Assembly: GCA_002255955.1 (NCBI GenBank)
Contig: NKIM01000029.1
Coordinates: forward strand, 1 to 64,000
Source of the DNA: Burkholderiales bacterium PBB2
GTDB lineage: Bacteria; Pseudomonadota; Gammaproteobacteria; Burkholderiales; Burkholderiaceae_C
DNA length: 64,000 bases
Reading direction: 5' to 3'
Shown here: piece after piece, positions 9,993-18,622 of the stretch
How positions within the stretch are numbered: position 1 is the stretch's first letter
Layout: each line of letters starts with the position of its first letter
Translations under genes and position numbers: made by a program
Notes under the pieces: generated by a model
What the model was told of the DNA's origin: nothing
The model's input: only the letters and a program-made list of their open reading frames with translations
Database searches by the model: none

Positions 9993-11977
9993 GAGGGCGC
10001 TGGCGCGGACTGCTCTTGGCCTTCCTGGCCAGCTTGCCTCTCGCTGCACACGCCGAAGTCCGCCTGCATGGCGTGTTCGGCGAGCACATGGTCTTGCAGC
10101 GCGAGGCGCCGATTCCCGTGTGGGGTTGGGCTGAGCCGGGCGAAACCGTGCGGCTGCAGTTTCGCGGCCAAAGCCAGACCGTGCAGGCCGATGCTGGGGG
10201 CCGGTGGCGCGTGCGCCTCAAGCCCGAGGCGGCCGGCGGGCCGCACACCCTGAGGGTCAGCGGCAGCCGTAGCGCCAAGGCCTTGGTGCTGGGCGATGTG
10301 CTGGTGGGCGAGGTCTGGCTGTGCTCGGGCCAGTCGAATATGGAATGGGCCTTGCGTGATTCGCTGGACGGCCCGGCCGAGGCCGCCGCCGCGCGCGACG
10401 ATGGCATACGCCACATCAAAGTCGCTCACCGCGCCGCCCTGCAGCCGCAGGACGACATCGCACCCGCGGCCTGGCAGCCCGCCACTGCGGCCCATGCAGC
10501 CGAGTTCAGCGCTGTGGCTTACCACTTTGCCAAGCGCCTGCGCCGTGAGCTGGGCGTGCCGGTGGGGCTGCTCAATGTGTCCTGGGGCGGCACTCAGATC
10601 GAAGCCTGGATGAGCCCCGCGGCCTTGAAGACCTTGGCCGATGTCGCGCCGCTGCTGGCAGCGCCTCTGCCCAGCTCCGAGCGTGAATTTGTGGCCCAGC
10701 AGGAGGCCCACATGCTGAACCGGGTGAAGGCCTGGCAGGGCACAGGCCCGGCCGGTGCCGCAGCGGCTGAAAGCTGGGCCAATCCGGACCTGGATGACAG
10801 GGCCTGGTCGAGTTTGCAAGCCCCCGGCATCTGGGAAACCCAGGGTCTGGAGAACCTGGACGGCAAGCTTTGGTATCGCAAGACCTTGCACCTGACCCCG
10901 GCCCAGGCTGCGGCGCCCGAAGCTGTGCTGCACCTGGCCCAGGTGGACGATTGCGACGAGACCTTTGTCAACGGCCAGCCTGTGGGCGGCCAGTGTGGCT
11001 GGGACCGGCCACGCGGCTACCGGTTGCCGGCCGGCCTCCTGCGCGCAGGCGCCAATGTGATCGCCGTGCGTGTCACGGACGAGGGCATGGGCGGCGGCAT
11101 CCACGGCACGCCCGAGCAGCTGCGCCTGCATTTGGGAATGAAAGAGGGCGAGCAAGACCTGACCCTGGCCGGCTCCTGGCAAGCCCGTGTCGAATCCTTG
11201 CTCGACAAAACCGAGCCCGGTCCGAACGAACTGCCTTCGCTTTTGTTCAACGGCATGCTGCACCCGGTTCAGGGCTTTGGCATGCGCGGCATGCTCTGGT
11301 ACCAGGGCGAAAGCAATGTGGCCCGCGCAGCCCAGTACGAGCGGCTCTTGCCCGCCTTCATCCGCGACCTACGAGCCCGCTGGGGTCAGGGCGACTTCCC
11401 CTTCCATCTGGTCCAGATCGCGGCGGAGAGCCCGGCGGCGCTCAACACCCTGAGCGGCAGCGCCTGGGCCGAATTGCGCGAGGCCCAGACCCAGGCCCTG
11501 CGTCTGCCCCATACCGGCCTGGTGGTGACCAGCGATGTGGCCGATGACGGCAATCTCCACCCGCGCAACAAGCAGGTGGTCGGTGAGCGTCTGGCAGGTT
11601 TGGCCTTGCAGCAGGGCGGCAAGAAGAAGGCAGCCTGGCAAGCGCAAGGCCCGGTCTACCGCAGCATGAAGCGGCGCGGCCGCGAGATCGAGTTGCGCTT
11701 TGATCATGCGGGGGCGGGCTTGTCGAGCACGGGCGCCACGCTGCAGGGCTTCACCATCGCCGATGCCTCGGGCCGGTTTCACCCCGCCCAGGCCAGAATC
11801 GTCGGGCAAACGGTGCGTGTGCACAGCGAGGTCCTTGAACACCCGGCGGCCGTTCGTTTTGGCTGGGTGGACAACCCGCAGCACAACAACTTGTTCAACC
11901 GTGCGGGGCTGCCGGCGGTGCCCTTCCGCACCGACCGCTGGCCGCGTCTGACGGAGCAGGCTCGCTATGCCTTCTGA
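9989..11977 (+). CDS. Sialate O-acetylesterase (SGNH-fold, secreted)
   Basis: A 662-residue protein with a signal peptide (ending SLPLAAHAEV). It matches the sialate 9-O-acetylesterase family: N-terminal VFGEHMVLQREAPIPVWGWAEPGE, then the SGNH block with nucleophile S116 in CSGQSNMEWAL. A beta-sandwich insertion at about residues 260-375 is followed by the second half of the catalytic domain, with GMLWYQGESN and the C-terminal LHPRNK containing the catalytic His. It removes O-acetyl groups from sialic acid or, in many environmental bacteria, from other acetylated sugars. Overlaps of 4 bases upstream and 11 bases downstream place it firmly in the operon. Confidence 0.92.
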   Translation: MRGRWRGLLLAFLASLPLAAHAEVRLHGVFGEHMVLQREAPIPVWGWAEPGETVRLQFRGQSQTVQADAGGRWRVRLKPEAAGGPHTLRVSGSRSAKALVLGDVLVGEVWLCSGQSNMEWALRDSLDGPAEAAAARDDGIRHIKVAHRAALQPQDDIAPAAWQPATAAHAAEFSAVAYHFAKRLRRELGVPVGLLNVSWGGTQIEAWMSPAALKTLADVAPLLAAPLPSSEREFVAQQEAHMLNRVKAWQGTGPAGAAAAESWANPDLDDRAWSSLQAPGIWETQGLENLDGKLWYRKTLHLTPAQAAAPEAVLHLAQVDDCDETFVNGQPVGGQCGWDRPRGYRLPAGLLRAGANVIAVRVTDEGMGGGIHGTPEQLRLHLGMKEGEQDLTLAGSWQARVESLLDKTEPGPNELPSLLFNGMLHPVQGFGMRGMLWYQGESNVARAAQYERLLPAFIRDLRARWGQGDFPFHLVQIAAESPAALNTLSGSAWAELREAQTQALRLPHTGLVVTSDVADDGNLHPRNKQVVGERLAGLALQQGGKKKAAWQAQGPVYRSMKRRGREIELRFDHAGAGLSSTGATLQGFTIADASGRFHPAQARIVGQTVRVHSEVLEHPAAVRFGWVDNPQHNNLFNRAGLPAVPFRTDRWPRLTEQARYAF

Positions 11978-13667
11978 TTCGATGTGCTCGCCACCCCGCA
12001 CCGTGTGCCGCGCCATGTTTCGCGCCTTGGCGTTCAGCTCCTGGTTCTTTGCTTTGCCGCTTGGGCTCGGCGTGCTGGCGCCAGCCGAGGCGGCCCAGGC
12101 CGTCGCGACCCCAGCCAAGGCGGCGATGCAGCCGGTGCCGATTCCACTGAGCGCTCTGGTGCCCCATCCCCAAGCGCTGATGCTTCAGGTGGAGCAAGCG
12201 CCTTTTGTTCTGAATGCCCAGGTCTTGGTGCAAAGCTCAGAAGTCTTCAGTGGTCCAGCCCGCAGCTTGGCTCAAAGCCTGGGTTTGCGGCGGCTGCCAG
12301 CGGGGGAAGCGCTGGCGACGGGTGCAAGACGCATCCGCTTCGAACAGCAGAGCCTGGACAGCAAAGTCAGCGGTGCTTACCGCCTGAAAATTGGCGGCGA
12401 TGAAATCCTCATCCAGGCCGCAGAAGCGAGCGGCGCGTTTTACGCCACGCAGACCCTGCTGCAGCTCCTGCCTCAAGAGGCCAAGCGGACGCTCAGCGCA
12501 GGCCGTTTCGAGCTGCCAGCCGCAGACATCAGCGACGCCCCGCGCTTTGAGTGGCGCGGCATCATGCTGGACGTGGCGCGCCATTTCCATGATGTGAAGC
12601 GCGTCAAGGGCGTCATCGATCAAATGGCCCTCTACAAGCTCAACCGCCTGCATCTGCACCTCAGCGATGACCAGGGTTGGCGTTTGTCCATCACGGCCTA
12701 CCCGAAGTTGAGCAAGGTTGGTGGGCGCGGCGATCATTCGCGCCCCGATGCGCCGGCGCAGTTCTACAGCGCGGAAGACATTCGCAGCATCGTGCGCTAC
12801 GCCGCCGAGCGCTATATCGAGGTGGTTCCCGAGATCGATATGCCCGGCCACAGCGGCGCGGCGGCGCGTGCCTACCCGGCGTATTTCGACGGCCTCGTGA
12901 CCTTCAACCCCGCCAAGCCCGAGACCTACCGTTTCATCGACACGGTGCTGGGCGAGCTGGCCGCGTTGTTCCCAGGGCGCTACATCCACTTCGGCGGCGA
13001 TGAAGTCTGGGCGGAGAAGACCCGTTGGGCGCAGATGCCCGAGGTCCTGGCCATGGCGCAAGACCTGACCCCCGCGGGCCAAGCGCCGCAGATGAAGTTT
13101 GTCGAGGCTGAGTTCGCGCGCCGCATGGTGCAACTGATCCGAAAGCACCAGCGGGTGCCGATCGCTTGGGATGAGGTGATCGCCGCCGGCTTGCGCGAAG
13201 GCATGGTCGTGCAGTGGTGGCGCATGGACCACCCGGAAGCGGTGCTGACCGCGCTGAACCAAGGCCAGTCGGTGATTCTGTCGCCTTCGGACCGCATGTA
13301 TCTCGACTACGCCGCCGGCCTGGGTGAACCGGGCGCACCCTGGGAAGGCAATACCGGCGGCCCGGTCTCAGTCGAGAAGATCGTGGCATGGGAGCCCATG
13401 CCAGAAGGCTTGAGCGAGGCGCAGCGCCAGCGCGTCCTGGGCATCGAGGCGCCGCTGTGGACCGAGAACGTGCGCAGTGAAAGCTATCTGCAGTTCATGT
13501 TGTACCCGCGCATGGCGGCGGTGGCCGAAGTGGCGTGGCGTCAGCGTGCCAATTCCAGCCCGGCCGCTTTTGTGAAGCGCCTGGCGCCGCACATCCAGCG
13601 CTGGAAGGCCCAGGGCCTGAATGTGCGGGGCAGCCTGGAAGATGCGCATCGCTACCGGCTGCATTGA
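11967..13667 (+). CDS. GH20 beta-N-acetylhexosaminidase
   Basis: A 566-residue exo-hexosaminidase. The long N-terminus contains a signal peptide whose hydrophobic core follows Met17 (FRALAFSSWFFALPLGLGVLA, cleaved near AEAAQA). Translation from 12015 is possible, but the GGAG site before 11967 favours the earlier ATG. A GH20b domain is followed by the catalytic barrel with WRGIMLDVARHF and LHLHLSDDQGWR. The substrate-assisted catalytic pair D345-E346 lies in HFGGDEVW, and W-rich motifs such as VVQWWR follow. It should release terminal GlcNAc or GalNAc from glycans or chitin fragments in the periplasm. It is the last gene of the operon; no clear terminator was seen after it. Confidence 0.94.
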   Translation: MPSDSMCSPPRTVCRAMFRALAFSSWFFALPLGLGVLAPAEAAQAVATPAKAAMQPVPIPLSALVPHPQALMLQVEQAPFVLNAQVLVQSSEVFSGPARSLAQSLGLRRLPAGEALATGARRIRFEQQSLDSKVSGAYRLKIGGDEILIQAAEASGAFYATQTLLQLLPQEAKRTLSAGRFELPAADISDAPRFEWRGIMLDVARHFHDVKRVKGVIDQMALYKLNRLHLHLSDDQGWRLSITAYPKLSKVGGRGDHSRPDAPAQFYSAEDIRSIVRYAAERYIEVVPEIDMPGHSGAAARAYPAYFDGLVTFNPAKPETYRFIDTVLGELAALFPGRYIHFGGDEVWAEKTRWAQMPEVLAMAQDLTPAGQAPQMKFVEAEFARRMVQLIRKHQRVPIAWDEVIAAGLREGMVVQWWRMDHPEAVLTALNQGQSVILSPSDRMYLDYAAGLGEPGAPWEGNTGGPVSVEKIVAWEPMPEGLSEAQRQRVLGIEAPLWTENVRSESYLQFMLYPRMAAVAEVAWRQRANSSPAAFVKRLAPHIQRWKAQGLNVRGSLEDAHRYRLH

Positions 13668-13806
13668 CGCCCACCGTGGCCGGGCCTTCGCTGGTCCCTA
13701 GCCCTGATGGCCGCGCTGCTTCAACGATGCGGACTCGAGCAGCGGCAAGCCCGAGCGCCTGCGCACCCGAAGCGACGCCGCCGCTTGGCGCCCTCAATTG
13801 CAGCCA

Positions 13807-14301
13807 TCAATTGCCGCGGTAGCTTGACAAACCGTAGGGGCTGAGCAGCAGCGGCACGTGGTAATGCTGCTGGGCGCTGTCGACCCGGATCACCACAGGG
13901 ATCTCGGGGAAAAAGCTCGCCTGCTGCTGCCGGGCGTAAAACTCACCGGTGCGAAAGACCACGCGGTACTCGCCGGCGCTCCACTTCGGCAGCTCGCTCG
14001 CGGGTACCAAGGCACGCACCCGCCCTTGTTCGTCGGTGGTGCCGCTGCCCAGCGGCTGCCAGTGGGTGGCGTCGATGCGACGCTCCAGGTCCACCCGGAT
14101 GCCAGGGCTGGGCTGACCGGTTTGCAGGTTCAGCACATGGACGCTGAGCGGGTTGATCTCGGCCGCCTGCGCCGGCAGGCTCCATATCGCCAGGCTGGCG
14201 AGCCCGAGGCAGGTGGCGACGATGCGATCACCGCGATGTGCGCGATGTGTGCGATGAACAGGGGAACGGTTTGCTGGTGCGTGTGCTTGTGCTTGGTGCA
14301 T
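13807..14301 (-). CDS. hiuH: 5-hydroxyisourate hydrolase, exported (transthyretin-like)
   Basis: A 164-residue protein of which about 117 residues form the HIUase domain: NPLSVHVLNLQTGQPSPGIRVDLERR, TDEQGRV, FFPEIPVVIRV, and the C-terminal HYHVPLLLSPYGLSSYRGN. The family signature ends YRGS; here the last residue is Asn instead of Ser. The N-terminal 46 residues include a hydrophobic export signal (LGLASLAIWSLPAQAAE), so it acts in the periplasm, as in E. coli HiuH. It hydrolyses 5-hydroxyisourate from urate oxidation. It lies 30 bases after the GlcG-like gene on the same strand and divergent from a two-component pair, as in the E. coli hiuH-hprRS region. Confidence 0.9.
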   Translation of the reverse strand: MHQAQAHAPANRSPVHRTHRAHRGDRIVATCLGLASLAIWSLPAQAAEINPLSVHVLNLQTGQPSPGIRVDLERRIDATHWQPLGSGTTDEQGRVRALVPASELPKWSAGEYRVVFRTGEFYARQQQASFFPEIPVVIRVDSAQQHYHVPLLLSPYGLSSYRGN

Positions 14302-14331
14302 GGAGTACTCCGGCTTGAGAAATGAATGAAC

Positions 14332-14820
14332 TCAGGGCTGTTGCGTGAAACGGGCCGCCGCGGCCTGGGCGCAGGCGTCGTCGTTCTCAGGCCCGCCGCC
14401 GCCGGCCACGCCGATGGCGCCCATCACGGCCTCGCCCCGCTTGAGCGGCGCGCCGCCGCCGAGCAGCATCAATTCAGGCAGGTATTGCAGGGCTGCGGTG
14501 TCGGGCTGGCTGCGTGCTTGGCGGCCCAGTGCGAGCGTGGGCTGACGGGTTGAGAGGGCGGTGTAGGCCTTGCGGCGCGCGGCTTCCAGGTTGTGCGGGC
14601 CAACCGCCGGGCTGCGAGCGAGCAGCAGGGTTTGGCCGCTGGCGTCCACGATGGCCACGGCGATCTCGCGTTCAAAGGCCTTGCAGGCTGTGCGCGCCGA
14701 GGCGGCCAGGCGTTCGCTGTGATCGAGCGTCAGTGCCGCGCTATCGGCCCAAGCGCTGCGGGTCAGACAGGCGTTCAAAATCAGCCAGGGGAGGGGGTGT
14801 CGGGTGTTTGAGAAGGGCAT
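14332..14820 (-). CDS. GlcG/HbpS-like haem-degrading-fold protein, exported
   Basis: A 162-residue protein matching the GlcG/HbpS domain (former DUF336): AIVDASGQTLLLARSPAVGPHN, ARRKAYTA and the glycine-rich GGGAPLKRGEAVMGAIGVAGGGGPENDDACAQAAAARF near the end. A signal peptide is probable (LILNACLTRSAWADS). Family members bind haem or act as redox-stress accessory proteins; HbpS in Streptomyces feeds a two-component sensor. It is first in a two-gene operon with hiuH and faces the response-regulator gene across a 116-base gap with an inverted repeat, so control by that regulator is plausible. Confidence 0.8.
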   Translation of the reverse strand: MPFSNTRHPLPWLILNACLTRSAWADSAALTLDHSERLAASARTACKAFEREIAVAIVDASGQTLLLARSPAVGPHNLEAARRKAYTALSTRQPTLALGRQARSQPDTAALQYLPELMLLGGGAPLKRGEAVMGAIGVAGGGGPENDDACAQAAAARFTQQP

Positions 14821-14861
14821 GCCCGCACTGTAGAAAGCCGTCGCTGCCAGGACGGTGACCG

Positions 14862-14885
14862 TTCGATGACATTCTTGCCATCGAA
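14862..14885. promoter_or_regulatory. Inverted repeat, candidate response-regulator site
   Basis: Perfect 7-base arms TTCGATG and CATCGAA separated by 10 bases, in the only intergenic gap between the divergent GlcG/hiuH operon and the response-regulator gene. OmpR-family regulators bind direct or inverted half-sites of this size. That the neighbouring regulator binds here is inferred. Confidence 0.4.
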
Positions 14886-14936
14886 GGCTAGCGGGCTTTC
14901 AGGCATGCTGGCGGTCTGTTGGATACGGAGGTCGGC

Positions 14937-15617
14937 GTGCGCATCCTGGTGGTGGAAGATGAAACACGGGCGGGGGACTACTTGAAGCAAGGCCTGGGCG
15001 AGGCCGGCTTTGTGGTGGATGTGGCCCGAGACGGTCACACCGGCCTGCATCTGGCGCTGGAGAATGCCTACGACCTGGTCGTGCTGGATGTCATGCTGCC
15101 TGGCCTGGATGGCTGGACGGTGCTGCAGCGCCTGCGCCAGACCGCCGTGGGGCGGCATGTGCCGGTGCTGTTCCTGAGCGCGCGCGATGCCTTGGCTGAC
15201 CGTGTGCAGGGCCTGGAGCTGGGTGCCGATGATTACCTGGTCAAGCCCTTTGCCTTTGCAGAGTTGCTGGCCCGCATACGCACACTCTTGCGCCGCGGGC
15301 CGCAGCGCGAGGAGGATGTCTTGACCGTGGCCGATCTGCGCCTGAACGCCCCGGCGCGCACCGTCACCCGGGCTGGGCAACGCCTGACCCTCAGTGCCCG
15401 CGAGTTCAATTTGCTGCAGCTGCTGATGCGCCGCCAGGGCGAGGTGTTGTCCCGCAGCGAAATTGCCTCTCATGTCTGGGACATGAACTTTGACAGCGAC
15501 ACCAATGTGGTCGATGTCGCCATCCGCCGTTTGCGATTGCGCATCAACGACCCGGTGCCCGGCCGTTTGATCCATGCCGTGCGCGGCATGGGTTATGTCT
15601 GCGAGCTGCGCGAATGA
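14937..15617 (+). CDS. OmpR-family response regulator (HprR/CusR-like)
   Basis: A 226-residue regulator. The receiver domain (1-115) starts VRILVVEDE, with acidic pocket E7/D8, phospho-acceptor D51 in [12 protein letters not shown] and Lys in DYLVKPF. A winged-helix domain follows (about 125-222), with [15 protein letters not shown] and the recognition region [15 protein letters not shown] chose GTG 14937 because GGAGG lies five bases upstream (14927-14931) and the receiver fold starts at once. It overlaps the kinase gene by four bases. Homologues are annotated heavy-metal regulators; adjacency to hiuH resembles E. coli hprR, which responds to hydrogen peroxide. Confidence 0.9.
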   Translation: MRILVVEDETRAGDYLKQGLGEAGFVVDVARDGHTGLHLALENAYDLVVLDVMLPGLDGWTVLQRLRQTAVGRHVPVLFLSARDALADRVQGLELGADDYLVKPFAFAELLARIRTLLRRGPQREEDVLTVADLRLNAPARTVTRAGQRLTLSAREFNLLQLLMRRQGEVLSRSEIASHVWDMNFDSDTNVVDVAIRRLRLRINDPVPGRLIHAVRGMGYVCELRE

Positions 15618-17089
15618 GGCCGCCGCGATCCTTGGGCTGGCGCCTGGGCCTGTCAGGTGCGCTGGTGGCCGCGGTGGCCAGTGCGCTGCTGGGTGCGTAT
15701 CTTTACCGCTCCTTCGAGCAACAGCTGCTGCACCGCGACGATGTGCAGTTGCTGGGCAAGCTGCGCCAACTGCGGCAGCTGCTGGCTCACAGCGGCACGC
15801 CCGAGCTGCTGCGCGAGCAGGCCGACTACTTGCGCGACACGATGAGCGGGGAGAGCAATGCGCTGATCGAAATTCATGCCGCGCCGGAGCAGGGTGCGGC
15901 GCTGCTGCTGCGCATCAACCCGCCGGGCCTGCCTTTGTCGCAGGATCGGCCGGTGCCGTTGAACCAGCAGGCTGAGTTGCAGGACATCCGCCATGCGCTT
16001 CGCGAAGACGGGGTTCCGGTGGCCTTGCTCAACGCCTGGGCGCAGCTGGGCCCGGATCCGGTGGAGATCCGCTTGGCGCGCCTGTACCCGGAGCGCAGCG
16101 AGCTGCTGGCCGACTACCGGCTGCGCATCGCCGCCACCAGCCTGGCGGCCGGAGGCTTGTCCGCGGCCTTGGTGCTGTGGCTGATCTGGCAGGGCCTGGC
16201 GCCGCTGCGCCGCCTGCGTGCCCAGACCGCTGCGATCGGCCCGCACAGCCTTGACCTGCGCTTGCATGCGGCGGACATGCCGGAGGAGTTGCGCCCCCTG
16301 GTGGAAGGCATCAACACCATGTTGAGCCGCCTGGAACAAGGCTATGCCCAACTCAACCAGTTCGCGGCCGACCTGGCCCATGAGCTGCGTTCGCCCTTGG
16401 CCGTGCTGACGGGCCAGAGCCAGGTCATGCTCAGCCGGCCGCGCCCGCCCGCCGAGTACGCCGCATTGCTGGAGGGCCAGCTGCAGGAGCTGGAGCGCCT
16501 GAATCGCATGGTCGACAGCCTGCTGTTTCTGGCGCGCAGCGAGCATGAGGCGACGGCCGCTGCGATCGAGCGCAAGCAACTGTCTGCCGCCGACGAGCTG
16601 GCTCGGCAGGCCGACTATTTCGCCGACCTGGCCGAGGAGCGCGGCTTGCAGCTGCGCTGCCAAGGCGATGCGCCGTTGTGGGCCGAACCGGCCATGCTGC
16701 GCCGGGCTTTGGCCAATTTGATCGCCAATGCCGTTCAGCATGCCAGCGCCGGCACGGTGATCGAGCTGTCGGCGCGCACGGAGACAGCCCAGGCTTGTGA
16801 AGCTGAAACCGGAAGCGAACTCAAAAACCTGCGTGTCAGTGCCGCAGCTTTCGCGGTGCTCGAAGTCAGCAACCAAGGCCTGCCGGTGCCCGCCGAGCTG
16901 CTGCCGCGCTTGTTCGATCGCTTCTTTCGTGCAGACCCCTCCCGCACTGCCGATTCGGGCGGCAGTGGGCTGGGCCTTGCCATCGTGCGCCGCATCCTGA
17001 CCCTGCACGGCGGCAGTGCGCAGGTGCATACCGGCCCGGCCGGTCGCATCCGCTTTGTGCTGCGCTTTCCTTTACCGGGCAGGGTCTAG
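15614..17089 (+). CDS. Sensor histidine kinase (HprS/CusS-like)
   Basis: A 491-residue membrane kinase. TM1 is [21 protein letters not shown], a periplasmic sensor of about 130 residues follows, and TM2 is near [21 protein letters not shown] is next, then the phospho-acceptor H256 in [12 protein letters not shown]. The N box is [14 protein letters not shown] and the G box [15 protein letters not shown]. Two pieces differ from the CusS norm: the kinase N-G1 linker holds an insert around [13 protein letters not shown], and no His-rich metal site is visible in the sensor, which argues for a redox rather than metal signal. It is translationally coupled to the regulator. Confidence 0.9.
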   Translation: MRPPRSLGWRLGLSGALVAAVASALLGAYLYRSFEQQLLHRDDVQLLGKLRQLRQLLAHSGTPELLREQADYLRDTMSGESNALIEIHAAPEQGAALLLRINPPGLPLSQDRPVPLNQQAELQDIRHALREDGVPVALLNAWAQLGPDPVEIRLARLYPERSELLADYRLRIAATSLAAGGLSAALVLWLIWQGLAPLRRLRAQTAAIGPHSLDLRLHAADMPEELRPLVEGINTMLSRLEQGYAQLNQFAADLAHELRSPLAVLTGQSQVMLSRPRPPAEYAALLEGQLQELERLNRMVDSLLFLARSEHEATAAAIERKQLSAADELARQADYFADLAEERGLQLRCQGDAPLWAEPAMLRRALANLIANAVQHASAGTVIELSARTETAQACEAETGSELKNLRVSAAAFAVLEVSNQGLPVPAELLPRLFDRFFRADPSRTADSGGSGLGLAIVRRILTLHGGSAQVHTGPAGRIRFVLRFPLPGRV

Positions 17090-17438
17090 CGCAAAGCCCC
17101 TCGGCCGCGCGCCCGACTGGGTGAACCCGCCCTCGCAAGCCTGCGCGCAGCGCTACATCGCCGGTGTTCGCCCATGTCTGCTGCACAGACGGGCCGGCGG
17201 GTGCTGTCCTGTGGTCGCTCATGCACTTGCGCGAGAGCCTTTTGTTCTGGCGCTATGTTTGAAAGAGGACGGGTGCTGTGACGGGTGCTGTGGCAGGAGC
17301 CTTGAGGTGAAATTGAGCTTCGGTGAGCGCCTTGCTGGCCGGCATGATCCGAGCACTGCAGGGCCTTTGACCTGGCGCCGGGTCGGGCATGTGGGCCAGG
17401 GCACGGACAAAGGAGGCCCTTGATGGGAACATGCGCCC
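17090..17438. other. Intergenic region without recognised gene
   Basis: 349 bases between the kinase and the SOUL gene. It holds a perfect 12-base tandem duplication (ACGGGTGCTGTG at 17269-17280 and 17281-17292). A strong AGGAGG at 17411-17416 is placed for an ATG at 17423 that is out of frame with the SOUL gene. No promoter or terminator was convincing. Confidence 0.5.
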
Positions 17439-18101
17439 ATGCCAGCCCGTCACCTTCAAACCCTGTTTCGCTCGCGCAAGGCCTTCTTCGCAGCCCTGCT
17501 GTCATCGCTTGTTTTGACTGCCTTACCCATGCCCAGCCACGCCATCGAAGAGCCCGAGTACCAGCTTGTGCAAGACCTCGGTGGGATCGAGCTGCGGCAG
17601 TACGCGGCCTATGCGGTGGCCGAGGTGGTGGTGCCCGGCCCGGCAGGCGAAGCGGGCAATCAGGCCTTTCCCGTACTAGCCGGCTATATCTTTGGCAAGA
17701 ACAAGGGCGAGCGGAATTTCGCGATGACCGCCCCCGTGGCGCAGGTCGCTGTGCCGGTGAAGCTGGACATGACCGCGCCGGTGACCCAGGCCGCCGCGGC
17801 CGGTGGCTTTCTGGTGCAGTTCGTATTGCCCAAAGGGGTCACGGCGGACCAAGCGCCGGAGCCGCTGGACGCCCGTGTTCAACTCCGGCAGGTGCCGCCG
17901 GCACGGTTCGCGGTGATCCGCTACACGGGTTTCTGGTCGGAGTCGAACTACCAGGCGCATCTGGCCCAGTTGCAAGCCGCCATGCGCTCGGCCAAGCTCG
18001 ATTGGGAAGGCGAGCCGGTGTACTCCCGCTACGACGCGCCCTTCGTGCCGTGGTTCTTGCGGCGCAACGAGATCTGGCTGCGCTTGGTGCAAGCGCCCTG
18101 A
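17439..18101 (+). CDS. SOUL family haem-binding protein, exported
   Basis: A 220-residue protein with a signal peptide (KAFFAALLSSLVLTALPMPSHAIEE) and a SOUL/HBP domain: EYQLVQDLGGIELRQYAAYAVAEV, GYIFGKNKGERNFAMTAPV, VKLDMTAPVTQ and YTGFWSESNYQAHLAQLQ. The paired MTAPV motifs are characteristic. Members bind porphyrins or haem with low specificity; the bacterial periplasmic role is not established. The first in-frame start is ATG 17439, although the best ribosome site (17411-17416) is 22 bases away and better placed for another frame. Its closeness to the GlcG-like and HprRS-like genes suggests a haem or redox-stress neighbourhood. Confidence 0.88.
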   Translation: MPARHLQTLFRSRKAFFAALLSSLVLTALPMPSHAIEEPEYQLVQDLGGIELRQYAAYAVAEVVVPGPAGEAGNQAFPVLAGYIFGKNKGERNFAMTAPVAQVAVPVKLDMTAPVTQAAAAGGFLVQFVLPKGVTADQAPEPLDARVQLRQVPPARFAVIRYTGFWSESNYQAHLAQLQAAMRSAKLDWEGEPVYSRYDAPFVPWFLRRNEIWLRLVQAP

Positions 18102-18141
18102 TTCATCGCTTCACTGGCACCCGCGTGGCAGACACGGTGCG

Positions 18142-18160
18142 CCACCTGCCTGCCAGGTGG
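18142..18160. repeat. Hairpin between SOUL gene and small ORF
   Basis: Perfect 7-base stem CCACCTG/CAGGTGG with a 5-base loop, 41 bases after the SOUL stop. There is no U-run, so it is at best a weak terminator or RNA-stability element. Confidence 0.35.
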
Positions 18161-18208
18161 GAAATATTGCCCGCCGCGCGCGGCGAGGCAGGCCTGCACA
18201 ATTCCGGG

Positions 18209-18406
18209 GTGCCGCGTCTCATCCTCATCGTCTTGGGTCTCTCACTCCTCAGTTGGGCCGTGGCCCCCCGCATGGGCATGGCTTTGCTCTTGCTGTGCGG
18301 TGTTCTTGTTTCGGTGCACGTGCTGCGGCTCGCGCACCGAGACCCCAGCGACTCCACAGCGGCCGGTGACGAGCGAGCGGGTGAGGAAAAGCCTCCGAAG
18401 CCTTGA
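18209..18406 (+). CDS. Possible small membrane protein
   Basis: A 65-codon frame from GTG 18209. It encodes two closely spaced hydrophobic segments (LILIVLGLSLLSWAV and GMALLLLCGVLVSVHVL) followed by a charged tail ending EEKPPKP. The clean hydrophobic-then-charged pattern looks like a real small inner-membrane protein rather than a shadow. There is no good ribosome site, and the same frame stays open far upstream across the SOUL gene. Function unknown; existence is uncertain. Confidence 0.35.
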   Translation: MPRLILIVLGLSLLSWAVAPRMGMALLLLCGVLVSVHVLRLAHRDPSDSTAAGDERAGEEKPPKP

Positions 18407-18509
18407 GTTCGCCCGAGGTGGTCGGCGGTCCTTCGCACTTGTTCGGCGCTCAACGTCTCACGATGTGGTCCGCCAGGCCGGCCAGCACTGAGCCTTTTTA
18501 AAAACCAAA

Positions 18510-18537
18510 AATAATAAAAACTAGAGTTTTTGTTATT
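18510..18537. repeat. AT-rich inverted repeat
   Basis: Arms of 12 bases (AATAATAAAAAC and GTTTTTGTTATT) pair at 11 of 12 positions around a TAGA loop. It lies about 100 bases after the small ORF. It could be a bidirectional terminator or an operator; the A/T content is striking against the surroundings. Confidence 0.45.
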
Positions 18538-18566
18538 GGGTGGTATAAAGCGCTGCGGGAAATTCG

Positions 18567-18622
18567 CCCGAAAGCCTGTTTCGGGCCCAGGCGAACTCGT
18601 TTTGGGTCGCGTGAAGCGACCC
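18567..18622. repeat. Two tandem hairpins
   Basis: CCCGAAA/TTTCGGG (18567-18573 with 18579-18585) and GGGTCGC/GCGACCC (18604-18610 with 18616-18622), both perfect 7-base stems with 5-base loops. An alternative pairing of TTCGCC (18563-18568) with GGCGAA (18590-18595) would exclude the first, so a switch between structures is possible. Confidence 0.4.

Noticed and set aside
13794-13813. Two CAATTG copies near the convergent GH20/hiuH junction
   Set aside because: Too short and lacking a stem with U-run to call a terminator or attachment site.
17420-18406. 328-codon plus-strand ORF across the SOUL gene
   Set aside because: Arg/Gly/Ala-rich translation without domain features over most of its length; only its last 65 codons look protein-like.
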